This document shows positions 61,710 to 64,000 of a stretch of DNA of 64,000 bases, one piece after another. Under the pieces are notes generated by a model. That model was not told where the DNA came from. It ran no database searches and saw nothing but the letters and a program-made list of their open reading frames with translations. A program made the translations under genes and the position numbers. Positions within the stretch are counted from its first letter, which is position 1, and the number at the start of each line of letters is the position of its first letter. The stretch is from NCBI RefSeq assembly GCF_001517085.1, contig NZ_LRAC01000126.1, forward strand, positions 1-64,000, read 5' to 3'. This stretch comes from Paenibacillus sp. DMB5. GTDB lineage: Bacteria; Bacillota; Bacilli; Paenibacillales; Paenibacillaceae.

Positions 61710-61723
61710 GTAAATATTTTTAC
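61710..61723. promoter_or_regulatory. RpiR operator candidate
   Basis: gtaaa-tatt-tttac inverted repeat 57 bases upstream of the RpiR start and 111 bases upstream of the divergent ECF gene. Confidence 0.4.
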
Positions 61724-61833
61724 AGCGTTAAAAAACATGGAAAAAAGATTACACCCTCTTAACAAACGGGAAAAGCTGTGCTGACACGCTCTTTCTATAC
61801 TTAAGTTAAATTCTTGAAGGGGGCCATTACGAA

Positions 61834-62718
61834 ATGAGTACGTTAAAAACGCGCTACACGCTGACCCAATCCCAGAAAATGATGATCTTCGTGCTGTCCA
61901 TGTCACTCTACGGCTTGTCCAACATGTTCACAGAGCTTATTCCGAGTGTCCAGCTGGGGCCGATTGAGCTGTCGGTTGAGTATTTCGCCTTCATTCCGCT
62001 GACGCTGTGCATGCTGTTTCATCCGCTGTATGCGGCGGTGGGGGCAGCAGTTGGCGAGGTGATCTTCGGTGAGCTGATGCTGGGGCAGTTCGGCGGGCTC
62101 GGTGAGCTGGAAAAATTCATTACGTTCTCGCTCGCGATGTATATCGCCGGCCGGATGGTATCTGATCCCAAAAACCGCAGGCAGGTCGGCATCGCGGCGA
62201 TCAGCGGGGTGGCGATTCACCAGTTCTGCAGCTCGGTTATCGACATTGCCAAGGTATGGGTCGGTGTGGAGGAGCTTGAGGCGGTTCAAGGCTTAGCTGA
62301 AAGTATTGTCATCATCGAAAGTGTCGGATTCTTGAATGATGTGCTGTTCTCGGGCATACTGTTCGCTTTGCTGCCGACGATGTACCTGGTACCCCGGCTG
62401 TACGGTAAAATCGAACCGCTGCTCGGCATGAAGCCGCGCGAACGGAATATGCAGTATGCTTCCGGCAGCAAATCGTGGCTGTCCCCGAAGCTGCTGGGCG
62501 GCGCCATCCTGCTAGCCCTGATTGCGATGGGTGCAGAGCTGCTGTCCGAGTCAGGCTGGAGCATCGGCGAATTCGAGCTGCCGGGGGCAGAATCGAATGA
62601 GGGGATGCTGATCTGGATCAGCATGCTGGCAGCTGCAGTAGTTGCGGCTGTGGTACTGGCTGTGATCCTGCGGAACGCTGCGCGCAGGCGCCAGGAAGCA
62701 GGGCAGCTGGATGGATAA
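61834..62718 (+). CDS. ECF transporter S-component-like membrane protein
   Basis: 294 residues with about six hydrophobic helices in residues 15-200 (MMIFVLSMSLYGLSNMFTELIP; VEYFAFIPLTLCMLFHPLYAAVGAAVGEVIFGEL), typical of energy-coupling-factor substrate-binding subunits, then two additional C-terminal helices not usual for S components. The ATPase gene overlaps its end by eight bases. The substrate is unknown. Ribosome binding site gaaggggg. Confidence 0.78.
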   Translation: MSTLKTRYTLTQSQKMMIFVLSMSLYGLSNMFTELIPSVQLGPIELSVEYFAFIPLTLCMLFHPLYAAVGAAVGEVIFGELMLGQFGGLGELEKFITFSLAMYIAGRMVSDPKNRRQVGIAAISGVAIHQFCSSVIDIAKVWVGVEELEAVQGLAESIVIIESVGFLNDVLFSGILFALLPTMYLVPRLYGKIEPLLGMKPRERNMQYASGSKSWLSPKLLGGAILLALIAMGAELLSESGWSIGEFELPGAESNEGMLIWISMLAAAVVAAVVLAVILRNAARRRQEAGQLDG

Positions 62719-64000
62719 GCCGCTGCTGGAACTGAGCAATGTATCCTTTACCTATCCCGGCGCGGATCAGCCGGTGCTGCAGGAGGTTTCGTTTACCCTG
62801 CAGCGGGGGGATTTCGTGGCGGTCATCGGCAGCAACGGCTCGGGCAAATCGACACTGTGCAAATGCTTCAACGGACTGATTCCGCATTATTATACGGGAG
62901 ACTTCGAGGGGGAGCTTAAGCTGCTTGGTGAATCTGCGGAAGGGAAGCGGGTCAGCGAGCTGTCCCGGCACATTGGCTATGTGTATCAGGATTTCGAGAA
63001 CCAGCTGGTCCGGCCGACGGTGCTGGACGATGTATGCTTCACACCGCTGAATTACGGGCTGGCCGATTACCGGGAGCGGGGGCTGCGTGCGCTGGAGCTT
63101 ACCGGCCTCAGCGGTCTGAGCCGCGAATTCATCTGGCAGCTCAGCGGGGGTCAAAAGCATCTGCTCGCCCTGGCCGGAGCGCTCGCCATGGACCCGAACA
63201 TCCTGGTCATCGATGAGCCGGTGGCCCAGCTCGATCCGCAGCATGCCCGGCAGATCTATGAGATCCTGCGCCGGCTGAATGAGCACCACGGCAAAACTAT
63301 TGTGGTGATTGAGCATCACGCGGAGTTCATTGCGGAGTACTGCCGCTCAGTGGTGCTCATGGACGGCGGACGGCTGCGCTGGCAGAAGCCGGTCCGTGAA
63401 GCGCTCACCTCAGTGGAGGAGCTGCTGGCCTTAGGGATTTATCCGCCCGATGTCACCCGGGCGGCCTGGCTGCTCCGGCCGGACCGGCAGGCAGCGGGGG
63501 ATTATCCGCTCAGCTGTGAGGAGGGGCGGACATGGTTTGGGCGGCGGACAGCTGCTGTAAATGCTGCTGATCCTGCTAATGCCGATGCCTGTTCTCTTGC
63601 TGCCGCTTCTTCAGATGGTGCTCCGGCGGTTCCGCCTGGCGCCGCAGCGCCTGCGGCAACGGAAGCCGCAGCAATTAAGGCCGCGGCAGAGCCAATCGTC
63701 CGGATGGAGCAGATCCGGCTCTCTTACCGGACGATCCACAAGACACTGCAGCCGGTGCTCGGCAGCATCAGTCTGGAGCTGTACGCCGGGGAACGTGTAG
63801 CGCTGATCGGCAACAACGGGGCAGGCAAATCATCGCTGATGAAGCTGATTGCCGGCATCACTGTCCCGACAGGCGGTACAGTTCAGGTCAAGGATATTAC
63901 CGTGAACGGACTGCCGCCGGAGCGGCTGTCGGGTATAGTGTCCTATGTGTTCCAGAACCCTGAGGATATGTTCATCGACGATTCGGTGCGCGGAGAGATT
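62711..64000 (+). CDS. ECF transporter duplicated ATPase, 3' end outside window
   Basis: At least 430 residues and still open at the window edge. First ATPase domain: Walker A GSNGSGKST near 39-47, signature LSGGQKH near 142-148, Walker B ILVIDEPVAQLDP near 162-174. Then an Ala-rich low-complexity linker (about 265-325), and a second domain with GNNGAGKSS near 364-372. A fused EcfA1-EcfA2 (YkoD-like) arrangement. Overlaps the S-component gene by eight bases. An EcfT permease gene is expected beyond the edge. Confidence 0.9.
   Translation, partial: MDKPLLELSNVSFTYPGADQPVLQEVSFTLQRGDFVAVIGSNGSGKSTLCKCFNGLIPHYYTGDFEGELKLLGESAEGKRVSELSRHIGYVYQDFENQLVRPTVLDDVCFTPLNYGLADYRERGLRALELTGLSGLSREFIWQLSGGQKHLLALAGALAMDPNILVIDEPVAQLDPQHARQIYEILRRLNEHHGKTIVVIEHHAEFIAEYCRSVVLMDGGRLRWQKPVREALTSVEELLALGIYPPDVTRAAWLLRPDRQAAGDYPLSCEEGRTWFGRRTAAVNAADPANADACSLAAASSDGAPAVPPGAAAPAATEAAAIKAAAEPIVRMEQIRLSYRTIHKTLQPVLGSISLELYAGERVALIGNNGAGKSSLMKLIAGITVPTGGTVQVKDITVNGLPPERLSGIVSYVFQNPEDMFIDDSVRGEI

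Noticed and set aside
1..64000. tRNA, rRNA, prophage or transposase genes
   Set aside because: None could be recognised in any part of the window on either strand.

Overview
The window looks like a chromosomal segment of a Paenibacillus-type member of the Bacillales. The evidence is strong AGGAGG ribosome binding sites with ATG, GTG and TTG starts, roughly half G+C content, a bacillithiol-type FosB, a Bacillus-style Fur box, GlpP, LTA synthase, CcpA-type cre sites, and secreted plant-polysaccharide hydrolases (GH5, GH26). No tRNA, rRNA, prophage, insertion sequence or CRISPR array was recognised.

Layout. 0-5.6 kb: a 51-bp tandem-repeat element, then small conserved genes, a PhzF-like isomerase, a lipoprotein, an AAA ATPase, a DUF1801 protein and a GNAT acetyltransferase. 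5.7-7.8 kb: immunity-like or unknown proteins (DUF2314/DUF2185). 8.0-10.3 kb: a TetR regulator with a reductase and repeated operator-like palindromes, then a collagen-like Gly-Pro protein. 10.4-18.3 kb: LTA synthase, a frameshifted ABC-F ATPase, a HAD hydrolase, a BlaI/M56 signalling pair and DinB. 18.4-23.4 kb: an A+T-rich patch of small accessory genes (HEAT, DUF4304, zinc-ribbon, a stand-alone EF-Tu domain III, YunG).

23.6-30.7 kb is one operon: GntR regulator, M20 amidohydrolase, methionine-type ABC transporter MetNIQ, a uroporphyrinogen-decarboxylase-fold protein, ProC-like reductase and a glyoxalase-fold protein. It looks like uptake and processing of an unidentified, perhaps N-acylated or N/S-methylated, amino-acid-like compound. 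31.2-35.4 kb: fosB, then a Fur-box-preceded iron locus (siderophore-binding lipoprotein, FhuF-like reductase, AraC regulator fused to a binding-protein domain) without its own permease.

35.7-46.2 kb: GH5 cellulase, a stalk-domain secreted protein, small membrane proteins, an XRE/DUF6809 divergent pair, DUF1871, an alpha/beta hydrolase, a YyaL-type thioredoxin-domain protein, a PaaX-type regulator and a YtkL-type hydrolase. 46.4-53.8 kb is a coherent glycerophosphodiester operon: GlpP antiterminator, HAD phosphatase, two GDPD paralogues and a complete Ugp-type ABC importer. 53.8-64 kb: an A+T-rich secreted-protein/lipoprotein pair, a five-domain GH26 mannanase with a cre site, an OsmC protein, an RpiR regulator and an ECF transporter module that runs off the window end.

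Four genes are interrupted by a total of five frame breaks, and each is repaired by restoring exactly one base. All five sit in G+C-rich, CG-containing contexts. This looks more like a systematic one-base-deletion sequencing artefact than five independent gene deaths, so I annotate the restored full-length products as well.
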